Assembly: GCF_900104665.1 (NCBI RefSeq)
Contig: NZ_LT629967.1
Span: 441,624-505,623, forward strand
Direction of reading: 5' to 3'
DNA: 64,000 nucleotides
Origin: Traorella massiliensis
Lineage (GTDB): Bacteria > Bacillota_I > Bacilli_A > Erysipelotrichales > Erysipelotrichaceae
Part shown: positions 41,333 to 49,669 of the stretch, piece after piece
How positions within the stretch are numbered: position 1 is the first letter of the stretch
How the letters are laid out: the number at the start of each line of letters is the position of its first letter
Program-made: the position numbers and the translations under genes
The notes under the pieces: model-generated
Databases searched by the model: none
Seen by the model: only the letters and a program-made list of their open reading frames with translations
What the model was told of the DNA's origin: nothing

Positions 41333-41399
41333 TTACGCATTCTTCATCTTCTCACTCCTTTGCTTCTTCAATCATATCACAAAGATGAAGCTGTTTCAA
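41333..41399 (-). promoter_or_regulatory. ABC-F promoter and possible leader frame
   Basis: Minus strand TTGAAA (41394-41399), 17-nt spacer, TATGAT (41371-41376): a good promoter giving about a 110-nt leader. Within it AAAGGAGTGAGAAG is followed by ATG AAG AAT GCG TAA (41333-41347), a possible 4-codon leader peptide. Short leaders of this kind control some resistance ABC-F genes by attenuation; here no convincing terminator is visible. Confidence 0.5.
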
Positions 41400-41515
41400 T
41401 CATTGGAAAGCCCTTTATTTCCATTGATTTTACATATTCTTTGCAAAAGGATACTGTTTAAAAATAAATGAATATGATAAAATTAAAAAGTATTATGTGA
41501 ATAGAGGTAGAAAAT

Positions 41516-42814
41516 ATGTTTATAAAACTATTGAAAAAGATGGGGTTTAATTTACAAGAAAGCAGCTGGATTCTTTATGATGTTGCCAATTCAGCACAGA
41601 CATTGACAACGATGACAGTGCTATTCCCACTTCTGATTGGATTTATTGCTCCTGAAAATGAAGGAAGTATCTGGGTCGGATGGGGAAATACGATTTATGC
41701 GTTGATTCTGGCTTTTCTTTCTCCGGTATTAGGAACGATTGCTGATTATAAGGACAAGAAGATGAAATTCTTCAAGTTTTTCTTAGCGGTAGGAATTATT
41801 GGAGGTTTCTTATTAGCCTTACCAATCTTTGATTATCGCACATGTGTTGTTATTTATGTCATTGCGATGATTGGTTATACTGCTGCTAATATTTTCTATG
41901 ATGCATTTTTAGTGGATGTTACTACAGATGAAAGAATGCATAAGGTGAGCAGTGCAGGATATGCATGGGGTTATATTGGCAGTGCTATTCCATTCTGTAT
42001 TTTCATCATTCCATTTGCAATCGTAACTTTTTTTGGAGATGCGAATGGTGATTTGGTGCTAGGTGGCTTTACGCTGACGTATCGTATGGCTATCATGATT
42101 TCAATGCTGGCGGCAGTATTCTGGTGGGCTTATCATTCCCGTCCGTTTATTAAAAATGTGAAACAGCTTCATTATCATGAGGAAGAAGACCATTTTGTTC
42201 GCAAGAGTTTCCAGCGTCTGGCAGATTCTTTTAGAAATATTAAGAAAAATAGAAATATCTTTATTTTCTGTATTGCTTATTTCTTCTATATCGATGCGGT
42301 TAATACGGTTATATCCATGGCTGTTTCTTTAGTTACAGATATGGGTGTCAGTGATGTCGTATCGCTTATGGTCGTTATCTTCATTAATATCATCGCTTGT
42401 CCGGGAGCCATTATTTTTGGTAAGCTGACGGATAAATTTGGTGGAAAACCAATGATCTTTACGGCAATTGCCGGATATTTTATCGTCGTACTTGTTGGTT
42501 CACAAATTTATAGAAATACGAATTTAATTTGGGCATTGGGCTTTTTAGTAGGCTGTTTCCAAGGCGGTATTCAGGCTGTATCTCGTTCTTACTACACGCT
42601 ATTGATTCCAAGTAAAGAAGATACAAATGAGTACTTTGGGTTTTTTGAAATCTTTTCTAAGTTCTCAGCTATTCTGGGACCATTCATTATTACGATCGTA
42701 GTTACGATTACAGAAAGAGCAGAGTATGGTATTTTAGGATTGATTCCATCATTGGTGATTGGTGCACTTCTTTTAGCCTTTGTAAAGGATCCGAAAAAAC
42801 AGGTGAAGGGTTAA
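41516..42814 (+). CDS. MFS transporter, UMF1/Atg22-like
   Basis: A 432-aa multi-pass transporter with about 12 membrane helices. The first helices run from SSWILYDVANSAQTLTTMTVLFPLL, whose YDxANSA opening is typical of the UMF1/vacuole-effluxer (Atg22) family. The loop-2 motif GTIADYKDKKMKFF, FYDAFLVDVTTDERMHKVSSAGYAWGYIGSA and, in the second half, FGKLTDKFGGKPMIF and GCFQGGIQAVSRSYYTLLIP follow. Bacterial members are poorly characterised; amino-acid or small organic solute efflux is the usual guess. Monocistronic, between the ABC-F promoter and a convergent small gene. Confidence 0.87.
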   Translation: MFIKLLKKMGFNLQESSWILYDVANSAQTLTTMTVLFPLLIGFIAPENEGSIWVGWGNTIYALILAFLSPVLGTIADYKDKKMKFFKFFLAVGIIGGFLLALPIFDYRTCVVIYVIAMIGYTAANIFYDAFLVDVTTDERMHKVSSAGYAWGYIGSAIPFCIFIIPFAIVTFFGDANGDLVLGGFTLTYRMAIMISMLAAVFWWAYHSRPFIKNVKQLHYHEEEDHFVRKSFQRLADSFRNIKKNRNIFIFCIAYFFYIDAVNTVISMAVSLVTDMGVSDVVSLMVVIFINIIACPGAIIFGKLTDKFGGKPMIFTAIAGYFIVVLVGSQIYRNTNLIWALGFLVGCFQGGIQAVSRSYYTLLIPSKEDTNEYFGFFEIFSKFSAILGPFIITIVVTITERAEYGILGLIPSLVIGALLLAFVKDPKKQVKG

Positions 42815-43218
42815 TCTTCACCTTTTAATATGTCTACGATTTTTTGAATTTCATGATATCCTTTGGTGTTTAATTCAATATGCAGGATGACTAAAGATAT
42901 GGGCTGTTGATTTTTATAGCCGATACATAGATATTGGTTTTCGAATATACATAAAGCTTCAAAATGTACATCTTTGATTTTCTTTGTAGCTTGATTAAAG
43001 GCAATTTGCTGATTTTCATTGGGTTTTTGCCAGTCAGGGAAAATGGTAATTGGATGGATAGGTTTGATGTTTAATGGAAGCAGACTGATTTTTTGACCTG
43101 CTAATACAAGAAATGACTGATGGGACATTTGAATATGGATAAAAGGTGTTTGATTATGAAACCTTATTTCAGATTCAAAAGGGTATGTAATTTGATATTT
43201 TCTTTGTAGATATTTCAT
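42811..43218 (-). CDS. Hypothetical protein, 135 aa
   Basis: I do not recognise the family. The predicted protein is beta-rich and soluble, beginning MKYLQRKYQITYPFESEIRF and with HEIQKIVDILKGED at the end; no signal peptide, membrane helix, or Cys/His metal cluster. The gene is convergent with the MFS transporter and overlaps its stop by 4 nt. There is no strong ribosome site before the ATG, so the start is uncertain. Codon usage looks like the neighbouring genes, which favours a real gene over chance. Confidence 0.6.
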   Translation of the reverse strand: MKYLQRKYQITYPFESEIRFHNQTPFIHIQMSHQSFLVLAGQKISLLPLNIKPIHPITIFPDWQKPNENQQIAFNQATKKIKDVHFEALCIFENQYLCIGYKNQQPISLVILHIELNTKGYHEIQKIVDILKGED

Positions 43219-43319
43219 AGTACCATCATAACTGATTTGTGGATAAAGTAAAGTAAAACGATTTATATTGATTGCAAAGTAGGCAAGTGTTAAAATGGAA
43301 ACGTAAAGCGAGGGAATTT

Positions 43320-44324
43320 ATGAAAATATTAGTTACTGGAGGCTGCGGTTTTATTGGTTCACATACCGTAGTAGAACTTTTGAATCAAAATTTTGAGGTT
43401 GTCATTGTGGATAATTTCTATAATTCACAAAAAGATGTTGTAGATAAAATCAAAGAGATCACAAAAAAAGATTTTAAATTTTATGAAGATGATTGCTGTG
43501 ATGAAGCAGCTATGAGAAAGATCTTTAGTGAAAATAAGATTGATGCAGTCATTCACTTTGCTGGTTATAAGGCTGTGGGTGAAAGTGTCGCAAAACCTTT
43601 GATGTATTATCAGAATAATCTGGATAGTACTTTGATTCTTGCAAAGGTAATGAAGGAATTTGGCTGTCATAAGATCGTATTCTCATCAAGTGCAACGGTT
43701 TATGGTGATCCGGCAAGCTTACCAATTAAGGAAGACTTCCCATTGTCAACAACCAACCCTTATGGTACGACAAAGCTGTTTATTGAACGTATATTAAAAG
43801 ATCTGGCTTATGCTGATAAAGATTTAGGGGTGGTTCTTTTAAGATATTTTAATCCTATAGGAGCTCATGAATCAGGTTTGATTGGTGAAAATCCAAATGA
43901 TATTCCTAATAATTTGATGCCTTATATCATGAAGGTAGCGATTAAGGAATTGCCACAAGTAAATGTTTTTGGAAATGATTATGATACGAAAGATGGAACA
44001 GGAGTCAGAGATTATATTCATGTCGTAGATTTAGCGTTAGGGCATATCAAGGCTATTGAAAAGATCAAAGATGAAACAGGGGTCTTAGTTTATAATCTAG
44101 GAACAGGTAAAGGAACAAGCGTACTTGAACTCATTGAGACATTTGCGGAAGTAAATCATGTAGATGTGCCATATCAGATTACAGAACGTCGTCCAGGAGA
44201 TATTGCAGCATGTTATGCAGATGCGACAAAGGCAAAGGAAGAACTTGGCTGGGAGGCTACAAAAAACTTGGAAGATATGTGTAAAGATGCTTATCATTTT
44301 GTAAAGAGGGTGAAAAATCTATGA
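43320..44324 (+). CDS. galE: UDP-glucose 4-epimerase
   Basis: Interconverts UDP-glucose and UDP-galactose (Leloir pathway, cell-surface sugars); NAD-dependent short-chain dehydrogenase. MKILVTGGCGFIGSHTVVELL is the NAD-binding GxxGxxG start. AVIHFAGYKAVGESV, the catalytic Ser in VFSSSATVYGDP and YxxxK in YGTTKLFIE follow, then RYFNPIGAHESGLIGE and VRDYIHVVDLALGH. The 334-aa length is normal. I select the ATG at 43320 (AGCGAGGG upstream) since it begins at the family N-terminus. No galK/galT nearby. It overlaps the next gene by 4 nt. Confidence 0.95.
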   Translation: MKILVTGGCGFIGSHTVVELLNQNFEVVIVDNFYNSQKDVVDKIKEITKKDFKFYEDDCCDEAAMRKIFSENKIDAVIHFAGYKAVGESVAKPLMYYQNNLDSTLILAKVMKEFGCHKIVFSSSATVYGDPASLPIKEDFPLSTTNPYGTTKLFIERILKDLAYADKDLGVVLLRYFNPIGAHESGLIGENPNDIPNNLMPYIMKVAIKELPQVNVFGNDYDTKDGTGVRDYIHVVDLALGHIKAIEKIKDETGVLVYNLGTGKGTSVLELIETFAEVNHVDVPYQITERRPGDIAACYADATKAKEELGWEATKNLEDMCKDAYHFVKRVKNL

Positions 44325-44809
44325 TCGATATGATTAAAAGCAGAAGAAGCATTCGTAGTTATACTGAAGAAAAAGTAAAAGAAGAAGATTTAAAAGAAAT
44401 CGTTGAATGTGGTTTATTGGCACCAAGTGGAATGAATACGCAGAGAATCCAGCTTTGTGTAATTACAGACCAAGAAATTTTAACACAACTGGAAAAGCTG
44501 ATGGGACGAGAATTCTTTTATCATGCACCTGCTTTAATTGTTGTTTACAGTGATCCTGATAATAAATATGCGGCTCATGATGGCAGCTGTGCGATGACAC
44601 AGATGTATCTGGCAGCACATGCATTGGGCCTTGGCAGCTGTTGGATCAATCAGCTGAAAGATGTTGTGGATGATCCTGCATTTGATGAGCTGTTCCAGAA
44701 ACTTTCCCTCAAAGGTAAGATCATTGTGGGAGCACTGGCTGTAGGTCATGCAAATGAAGTGCCAAAAGAAAAAGAAATTAAAGAAGGAAGAGTACATTGG
44801 TTTAAATAA
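44321..44809 (+). CDS. Nitroreductase family protein
   Basis: A 162-aa FMN-dependent oxidoreductase-like protein. MIDMIKSRRSIRSYTEEKVKEEDL and LLAPSGMNTQRIQLCVI are the FMN-contacting N-terminal motifs. Near the C-terminus is AAHALGLGSCWINQL, then IIVGALAVGHANEVPKEK with the usual end. Short for the family (about 180-200 aa) but not obviously truncated. Its ATG overlaps the galE stop (ATGA), so the two are co-transcribed; no functional link between them is evident. Confidence 0.9.
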   Translation: MIDMIKSRRSIRSYTEEKVKEEDLKEIVECGLLAPSGMNTQRIQLCVITDQEILTQLEKLMGREFFYHAPALIVVYSDPDNKYAAHDGSCAMTQMYLAAHALGLGSCWINQLKDVVDDPAFDELFQKLSLKGKIIVGALAVGHANEVPKEKEIKEGRVHWFK

Positions 44810-44812
44810 AAG

Positions 44813-44845
44813 AAGGCTGACAGTCAGATGACTGAGCCTTTTTTT
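44813..44845 (+). terminator. Terminator of the galE operon
   Basis: AAGGCT (44813-44818) and AGCCTT (44835-44840) enclose an inner AGTC/GACT stem, followed by a T run. It contains the in-frame ATG at 44828, which excludes that codon as start of the next gene. Confidence 0.85.
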
Positions 44846-44866
44846 GAAATGAGTAAGGAGAATTTT

Positions 44867-45418
44867 ATGAATGATATAAGAATCAGAAATGCAACGCTTG
44901 AAGATGCAAAACAGATATTAGAGATATATGCCTATTATGTAGAATATACTGCTATCACATTTGAATATGATGTTCCAACACTAGCTAATTTTCAAAACCG
45001 CATGGAAAATATCATGCAGCGTTATCCTTATCTAGTTATTGAAAAAGATGGAAAAATTCAAGGATATGCATATGCAGAACCCTTTAAAGAAAGAGATGCT
45101 TATGACTGGTCATGTGAAACAACGATTTACCTTGATCCTGCTGTTCAAAAAGGTGGTCTAGGCAGGAAATTATATGAAGAACTAGAAAAACGATTACAGG
45201 ATATGGGCATCTTAAACCTTTATGCCTGTATTGCTTATCCAATGGTTGAAGATAAATATTTGAATAAAAACAGTGCTGAGTTTCATGCTCATTTAGGATT
45301 TAAAAAGGCAGGAACCTTTCATCAATGTGGTTATAAATTTGGGCATTGGTATGATATGATCTGGATGGAGAAAATAATTGGTCATCATGAAAAAGAACAG
45401 CCTTCTGTAAAGTTTTGA
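44867..45418 (+). CDS. GNAT acetyltransferase, phosphinothricin N-acetyltransferase-like
   Basis: 183 aa from the ATG at 44867 behind AAGGAG; it begins NDIRIRNATLEDAKQILEIY, the GNAT N-terminal strand. YYVEYTAITFEYDVPTLANFQNR and YLVIEKDGKIQGYAYAEPFKERDAYDWSCETTIYLDP follow. The acetyl-CoA P-loop-like QKGGLGRKLYEELEKRLQDMG and FHAHLGFKKAGTFHQCGYKFGHWYDMIWMEK complete the fold. This pattern (Y..E.T.ITFE; HxxLGF) is that of the PAT/methionine-sulfoximine acetyltransferase group, which detoxifies glutamine-synthetase inhibitors. The actual substrate in a gut bacterium is unknown. Confidence 0.9.
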   Translation: MNDIRIRNATLEDAKQILEIYAYYVEYTAITFEYDVPTLANFQNRMENIMQRYPYLVIEKDGKIQGYAYAEPFKERDAYDWSCETTIYLDPAVQKGGLGRKLYEELEKRLQDMGILNLYACIAYPMVEDKYLNKNSAEFHAHLGFKKAGTFHQCGYKFGHWYDMIWMEKIIGHHEKEQPSVKF

Positions 45419-45569
45419 AGCTTATACTAACGAGTACATTGGATATAACCATATTCATCTTCTGTTAACTGAGGAAAACCAGGACAAGTGGTTTTATAGT
45501 GCTCATCGTGATATAAAAAAAGATAAGATCTCTAAAACTCAGATATCAGTCTTACAGATCTTATTCTAA
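45411..45569 (+). other. Open frame remnant, unidentified
   Basis: An open frame with no start codon reads SFEAYTNEYIGYNHIHLLL, then TEENQDKWFYSAHRDIKKDK and ends in a stop at 45567-45569. It lacks a ribosome site and begins just after an in-frame stop. It has the look of the 3' end of a lost gene, but I cannot name it. Confidence 0.35.
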
Positions 45570-45590
45570 AAAATATTTAAAAGAGAATGA

Positions 45591-46520
45591 TTATGAAGGA
45601 TTTTTTAAATATTGACGATATTTCTTTCTTTTTTCTTCTGGAATTTGCATCATATCAAATACTTCCTCAGCAGTGAAATGATGCTGATTCATCATATTCT
45701 GAATAAAAGATGCAAATTCTGCTGTTGTTTCTTCAATGCCCTTGGCTATACCTTTTGCCAGCCCTTTTTCAATGCCCTTATTCTCTACATAATCACCTAA
45801 GTTGCACATCTCTCTGATCTCCTTTCTAGTTTTGCTATCCATGACGATGCCATAGTCTTTTTCTAGAATTTCCAGCTTTCTCTCGCTTTGAATCGTTTCA
45901 TCCAGCAGTGTCTGCAGGAATCCCAGGATCTCTTCCTCGCTTTCCCTGCTTAAATAAAGCAGGATCACTGACAGCTTATCGTAGTCTTCTTTTCTAATTC
46001 TATTGTAGCCAACATGAACCTTTTTGTCCAGTGAGATTTCTGTTATGCTGCCTCTTTCTTCTTTGGGAGGATTGAGGCAGATCCAGATCGAATAGACCTT
46101 CTTGAGATTTTCATAATGGGAACCTTTGATCTGATCCTCATACTGCATGGAAAGCATCCTTCCGCCATAATAGACCCCTCTTGCCGATAAAGGATAGCCG
46201 GGATAGAAGTCATCCTGAATTTCGATATTGATGTAGAAGTCAATATCCTGATCACTCTCAGGCAGATGTGCCATAAAGAAGATATCAAAGACAGCTTTTC
46301 CTTCTTCCAGAGTATCATCTTCAAACTGGGTAATGAAAGGTGACAGACGATGGACTTCTTTCTGATTGACAGAGATATCATGGATACACTTGCTGGCAAT
46401 GATAAAGACATCAACATTACTGAATTCATGAATACAGCGTTTAAGGATATATGAGAGAAAGATAGGACGAGCGAGGATCTGTTTACAAAATGTATCATAC
46501 TGTTTGTTGAGATTGCTCAT
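45591..46520 (-). CDS. Rpn family (PD-(D/E)XK nuclease, 'transposase 31') protein
   Basis: 309 aa from the ATG at 46520 (MSNLNKQYDTFC). The Rpn (recombination-promoting nuclease) core is seen: FDIFFMAHLPESDQDIDFYINIEIQDDFYPGYPLSARGVYYGGRMLSMQ, with Asp and an E-x-Q pair. It is followed by YSIWICLNPPKEERGSI, a family hallmark. The C-terminal ~100 residues are helical with a KGIEKGLAKGIAKGIEE repeat, as in many Rpn proteins. Codon usage is richer in G+C than the neighbours, suggesting mobility. Rpn proteins cut DNA and, in some species, act in phage defence or recombination. No element ends were found around it. Confidence 0.88.
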   Translation of the reverse strand: MSNLNKQYDTFCKQILARPIFLSYILKRCIHEFSNVDVFIIASKCIHDISVNQKEVHRLSPFITQFEDDTLEEGKAVFDIFFMAHLPESDQDIDFYINIEIQDDFYPGYPLSARGVYYGGRMLSMQYEDQIKGSHYENLKKVYSIWICLNPPKEERGSITEISLDKKVHVGYNRIRKEDYDKLSVILLYLSRESEEEILGFLQTLLDETIQSERKLEILEKDYGIVMDSKTRKEIREMCNLGDYVENKGIEKGLAKGIAKGIEETTAEFASFIQNMMNQHHFTAEEVFDMMQIPEEKRKKYRQYLKNPS

Positions 46521-46588
46521 ACACACACCCACTCTTATATATCCATCAAATCGGTAAATTTCCCAAAAAAATTAATATTTTCAAAAAT

Positions 46589-46629
46589 GTAAAAAAAAAG
46601 CACAATGCTCAATTTTGGATTGTGCTTTT
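46589..46629 (-). terminator. Terminator of mntP
   Basis: AAAAGCACAAT (46596-46606) and ATTGTGCTTTT (46619-46629) form an 11-bp stem; on the minus strand it is followed by T residues. It overlaps the mntP stop. Confidence 0.88.
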
Positions 46630-47195
46630 TATAATATCCCTAAATGTTCTAACAATATTTTAACACCTAATAAAATTAATACGATTCCCCCAGCAAGCTC
46701 AGCCTTTGATTTAAAGCGGGAACCAAAAACATGTCCAACTTTAACTCCGATTGCAGAAAGAACAAAGGTAATGATCCCGATAGAAGATACTGCAGTAACG
46801 ATATTTACTTCTAAAAAGGCAAAAGTGATACCGACAGCTAAAGCATCAATACTCGTTGCGATTGCTAGAATAAGCATGCTTTTAAAAGAAAGAGAATCAT
46901 CACCACATTCTTCACATTCATCCTTTTGCAAAGATTCCTTGATCATGTTTAACCCGATAAACCCTAAAAGAATAAAGGCAATCCAGTGATCGATCGAAGT
47001 AATGTAATCTGTGAAATTGATTCCTAAAAGATAGCCGATCAAAGGCATCAATGCCTGAAAACCACCAAACCATAAGCCTACTAAAAGCTGTTTCTTAAAA
47101 TCGATTTTTTTTAAGGCAAGTCCTTTGCAGATTGAAACCGCAAAAGCATCCATTGATAATCCAAGTGCGCAAGTAATTAAAGTAAATGTGTCCAT
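46629..47195 (-). CDS. mntP: Manganese efflux pump MntP
   Basis: A 188-aa, six-helix membrane exporter that removes excess Mn(II). It shows the duplicated signature: [16 protein letters not shown] (helix 1) and [15 protein letters not shown] (helix 4), each with the Asp in the membrane that characterises MntP/YebN, plus [19 protein letters not shown] and [15 protein letters not shown]. The ATG follows GGGAGG. It lies behind a yybP-ykoY riboswitch, the standard Mn-responsive control of this gene, so Mn excess should induce it. Confidence 0.95.
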   Translation of the reverse strand: MDTFTLITCALGLSMDAFAVSICKGLALKKIDFKKQLLVGLWFGGFQALMPLIGYLLGINFTDYITSIDHWIAFILLGFIGLNMIKESLQKDECEECGDDSLSFKSMLILAIATSIDALAVGITFAFLEVNIVTAVSSIGIITFVLSAIGVKVGHVFGSRFKSKAELAGGIVLILLGVKILLEHLGIL

Positions 47196-47202
47196 GTAAA
47201 CC

Positions 47203-47329
47203 TCCCAAAATAAAACTCATGAACAATAGAAAAGAACCATTGTCCATGAGTCTTGTCGTTTAAGATAACACCAGATTTTCATCAGTATGTTGATATTACC
47301 GCTAAATAGCCAACTACTCCCTCAAAGGA
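47203..47329 (-). promoter_or_regulatory. yybP-ykoY (Mn) riboswitch of mntP with terminator platform
   Basis: On the minus strand GAGGGAGTAG (about 47312-47324), CAACATACT (47284-47292) and GACAAGACTC (47249-47258) appear in the order and approximate spacing of yybP-ykoY aptamers. The expression platform is a terminator formed by ACTCATGGACAATGG (about 47237-47251) and CTATTGTTCATGAG (about 47216-47229) followed by T-rich sequence. Aptamer bases overlap the terminator's 5' arm. A -10 TATACT is at 47331-47336. Mn binding should favour read-through. Upstream, TAAATT-N5-AATTTA (about 47335-47351) could be a metal-regulator box; the -35 is unclear. Confidence 0.85.
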
Positions 47330-47537
47330 TAGTATAAATTTACCTAATTTAGGGGTCTTTGTCAATAGAAACTAATGAATTATATGGATTTTATCTTGAT
47401 CCTATACCTAACTAAAAAATTCATTCTAAAATTTTATTAACATGCAATTATAAATAAGTTATAAAAACATATAAGCCAGTTTATGGGGCATATTTAGTTG
47501 CGAAAAAACATTTTAGTAAAAATTTTTAAAGAAAAGT

Positions 47538-47577
47538 GGGAAAAATGACGATTGAGTGCATATAAAATAGTAGGAGG
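47538..47577 (+). promoter_or_regulatory. comFA upstream block shared with the Rpn-like gene
   Basis: Forty bases beginning GGGAAAAATG and ending TATAAAATAGTAGGAGG, 7 nt before the comFA ATG. It matches 14124-14163 at 36 of 40 positions. The 190-nt stretch between it and the mntP riboswitch region (about 47345-47537) holds no gene I can support. Confidence 0.72.
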
Positions 47578-47584
47578 TGAATAA

Positions 47585-48748
47585 ATGCAGTGCCCTCGCT
47601 GCAAGAATGAAGATCCAAAATATTTTTATCGGGACGAAAATCAGATTTACTGTCGTAAATGCATTCAATTTGGCAGGGTCAATATTGATGAAGTCATTCA
47701 GCCTAAAACCTATAAGTGTAAGAAACACCGTGTAAAAGCTCATTTAAATTTTGAATTAACAGATGCCCAAAAGAAGGCTTCTGTTCAGCTGAAAGAGAAT
47801 GCGCTTAAAGGAATTGATTCTTTGGTATATGCCTGTTGTGGGGCGGGTAAAACAGAAATCTGTTTTGAGACGATCACAGCTTTTCTTAATGCAGGTAAGA
47901 AAATCGGTTTTGCGATTCCTCGAAGACAGGTCGTGCTGGAAATCTGCGAAAGACTAAAGAAAGCTTATCCAAGGCTGAAAGTGATTGCAGTCTGTCAAGG
48001 TCATACGGATGTTGATGATGGTGATCTGATCGTTTGTACGATGCACCAGCTTTATCGTTATCATCAGACTTTCGATCTTCTCATTCTTGATGAAGTAGAT
48101 GCTTTTCCTTATAAAAATAACGATATGCTGGAAGCAATAGCTTTAAATGCTTGTAAAGGTGTCAAAGTGATGTTAAGTGCTACTCCCTCTAGGCAATTGC
48201 TTCTAAAAGCAGAAAACGGTCAGCTTTCAATAATAGAATTATTTGTTCGACCGCATGGGCATCCGTTAATCGTTCCTCGATGTATTATTCTTGCAGACTT
48301 TTTTCAATTGATACATTTATTGTTCTTTATGAAAAGGCATGGTGGTCAGTGGCTTGTTTTTGTGCCTACGATCGCAATGGCTGATGCTTATGGAAAATGG
48401 TTATCTGTTTTCATGCCTTGTTCTTCATTTACTTCAAAAACATTGTGTAAAGAAGAAATATTGGATCGTTTTAAAAATCATCAGCTGACTGTATTATTTA
48501 CCTCCACCATTCTTGAAAGAGGTGTTACTTTTAAAGGAGTTCATGTTGCTGTCTTACAAAGTTCTCATCCGGTATTTGATGAGTCGAGCCTGATACAGAT
48601 CGTCGGGCGTGTCGGTAGAGATCCAAATAATCCAACAGGACATGCACTTCTATATGCTGACAAGAAAAATCATGCGATAAAAAGATGTATCTATGCATTG
48701 CAGAAAATGAATGAATCGTTGCTTGATTTGCATGAATGCTCTGGATGA
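47585..48748 (+). CDS. comFA: Competence helicase ComFA
   Basis: ATP-driven DNA translocase needed for uptake of transforming single-stranded DNA, at the cytoplasmic membrane. N-terminal zinc motif CPRCKNED..YCRKC (residues 3-26), Walker A YACCGAGKTEICFETI (about 82-97), Walker B LLILDEVDAFPY (DEVD box), SATPS motif III, and helicase C-domain motifs TSTILERGVTFKG and QIVGRVGR. The 387-aa length is slightly short (about 420-460 in Bacillus) but complete in motifs. It overlaps comFC by 38 nt. Presence of comFA and comFC suggests natural transformability, though comE/comG genes are outside the window. Confidence 0.94.
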   Translation: MQCPRCKNEDPKYFYRDENQIYCRKCIQFGRVNIDEVIQPKTYKCKKHRVKAHLNFELTDAQKKASVQLKENALKGIDSLVYACCGAGKTEICFETITAFLNAGKKIGFAIPRRQVVLEICERLKKAYPRLKVIAVCQGHTDVDDGDLIVCTMHQLYRYHQTFDLLILDEVDAFPYKNNDMLEAIALNACKGVKVMLSATPSRQLLLKAENGQLSIIELFVRPHGHPLIVPRCIILADFFQLIHLLFFMKRHGGQWLVFVPTIAMADAYGKWLSVFMPCSSFTSKTLCKEEILDRFKNHQLTVLFTSTILERGVTFKGVHVAVLQSSHPVFDESSLIQIVGRVGRDPNNPTGHALLYADKKNHAIKRCIYALQKMNESLLDLHECSG

Positions 48749-49331
48749 AGGAGTCACTTTGAAAGAATATCTTTTTGAAGAAGATATCATTTGCGGACAT
48801 TGCCGCCATCGCTTTATAAAAAATGATCGCATCTATACATATAAAAATTTAAAAGTTCATGCGTTCTATCAGTATGATGATTTTATGGAAAGTCTTTTAT
48901 ATCAGTTCAAAGAAGGACGAGATGTGGCTTTGGCGGATGTCTTCTTGTGGAAACAAAGGAAAAAAATGGTTGACATATTTCGACAGCATCAATGTGTTAT
49001 CATGCCCAGCAGTAAAGAGAAGCTGGAAAGCAGAGGATTTCATCATCTTAAAAAAATACTGGCATGCAGCAAAGTTGAGATATGCGATTGTTTCATCAAA
49101 ACGAAAAATTACAAGCAAAGCTTACAACGTGCACAAAACAGGGAAAAGATTCATTCAGTTATGCAGTTATCATTTTTTCCATGTAAAGATTTTTATTTAT
49201 TTGATGATGTGGTTACAAGTGGGAATACGCTGTTAGCAGCGGCTTCTTTATTAAAGAAAAAAGAAGAAATGATTGAAGCATATGTGTTAAGCGTACATCC
49301 TCGTTTTGTCGAAATATGCGATAAACAATAG
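48711..49331 (+). CDS. comFC: ComF family phosphoribosyltransferase-like protein ComFC
   Basis: Partner of ComFA in DNA import, with a PRTase fold. N-terminal zinc ribbon CLICMNAL..CGHCRHRF (residues 4-32), then HAFYQYDDFMESLLYQFKEGRDVALADVF, LESRGFHHLKKILA, the ComF-type block NYKQSLQRAQNREKI and the PRPP-binding loop FYLFDDVVTSGNTLLAAASLL (Asp-Asp, T-S-G). 206 aa. The ATG lies inside the end of comFA (38-nt overlap), implying translational coupling. In many Firmicutes an hpf gene would follow before secA; here cold-shock genes take that place. Confidence 0.94.
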   Translation: MNRCLICMNALDEGVTLKEYLFEEDIICGHCRHRFIKNDRIYTYKNLKVHAFYQYDDFMESLLYQFKEGRDVALADVFLWKQRKKMVDIFRQHQCVIMPSSKEKLESRGFHHLKKILACSKVEICDCFIKTKNYKQSLQRAQNREKIHSVMQLSFFPCKDFYLFDDVVTSGNTLLAAASLLKKKEEMIEAYVLSVHPRFVEICDKQ

Positions 49332-49382
49332 TTGTAAGTGAAATCGGAATTTTCTATACTGAAAGTGCAGAAAGGAGTAAAT

Positions 49383-49595
49383 ATGCAAGGCAAAGTGAAA
49401 TGGTTTAACCAGGAAAAAGGATTTGGATTTATTGTAGGAGATGACAATAAGGAATATTTTGTACATTATACACAGATTCAAATTATAGGTTTTAAAACTC
49501 TTGAAGAGGGTGCTTTGGTAGAGTTTGATCCGATTGAAATTGAAAAAGGTCTGCAAGCTAAAAATGTAGTAAAAAAAGAAATAAGTGTTGTCTGA
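49383..49595 (+). CDS. Cold-shock domain protein 1
   Basis: 70 aa OB-fold single-strand RNA/DNA-binding protein. MQGKVKWFNQEKGFGFIVGDDNKEYFVHYTQIQIIGFKTL shows RNP1 (KGFGFI) and RNP2 (YFVHY, normally VFVHF). Start at 49383 behind AAAGGAG. TATACT at about 49357-49362 may be its -10. It is a tandem partner of the next gene (65 aa), with about half of residues alike, and ends in a VKKEISVV extension. Lies between comFC and secA. Confidence 0.93.
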   Translation: MQGKVKWFNQEKGFGFIVGDDNKEYFVHYTQIQIIGFKTLEEGALVEFDPIEIEKGLQAKNVVKKEISVV

Positions 49596-49669
49596 ATTTT
49601 GTTTGCAAAAGAATTAAAAAACATTTATAATGATGAGTATGAAGTTGCTTCATAGAAAGGTATAAGATT

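Noticed and set aside
46043-46498. Long open frame on the minus strand inside the Rpn gene, in another frame
   Set aside because: Its codon pattern is that of an out-of-frame shadow; the in-frame reading has clear Rpn motifs.
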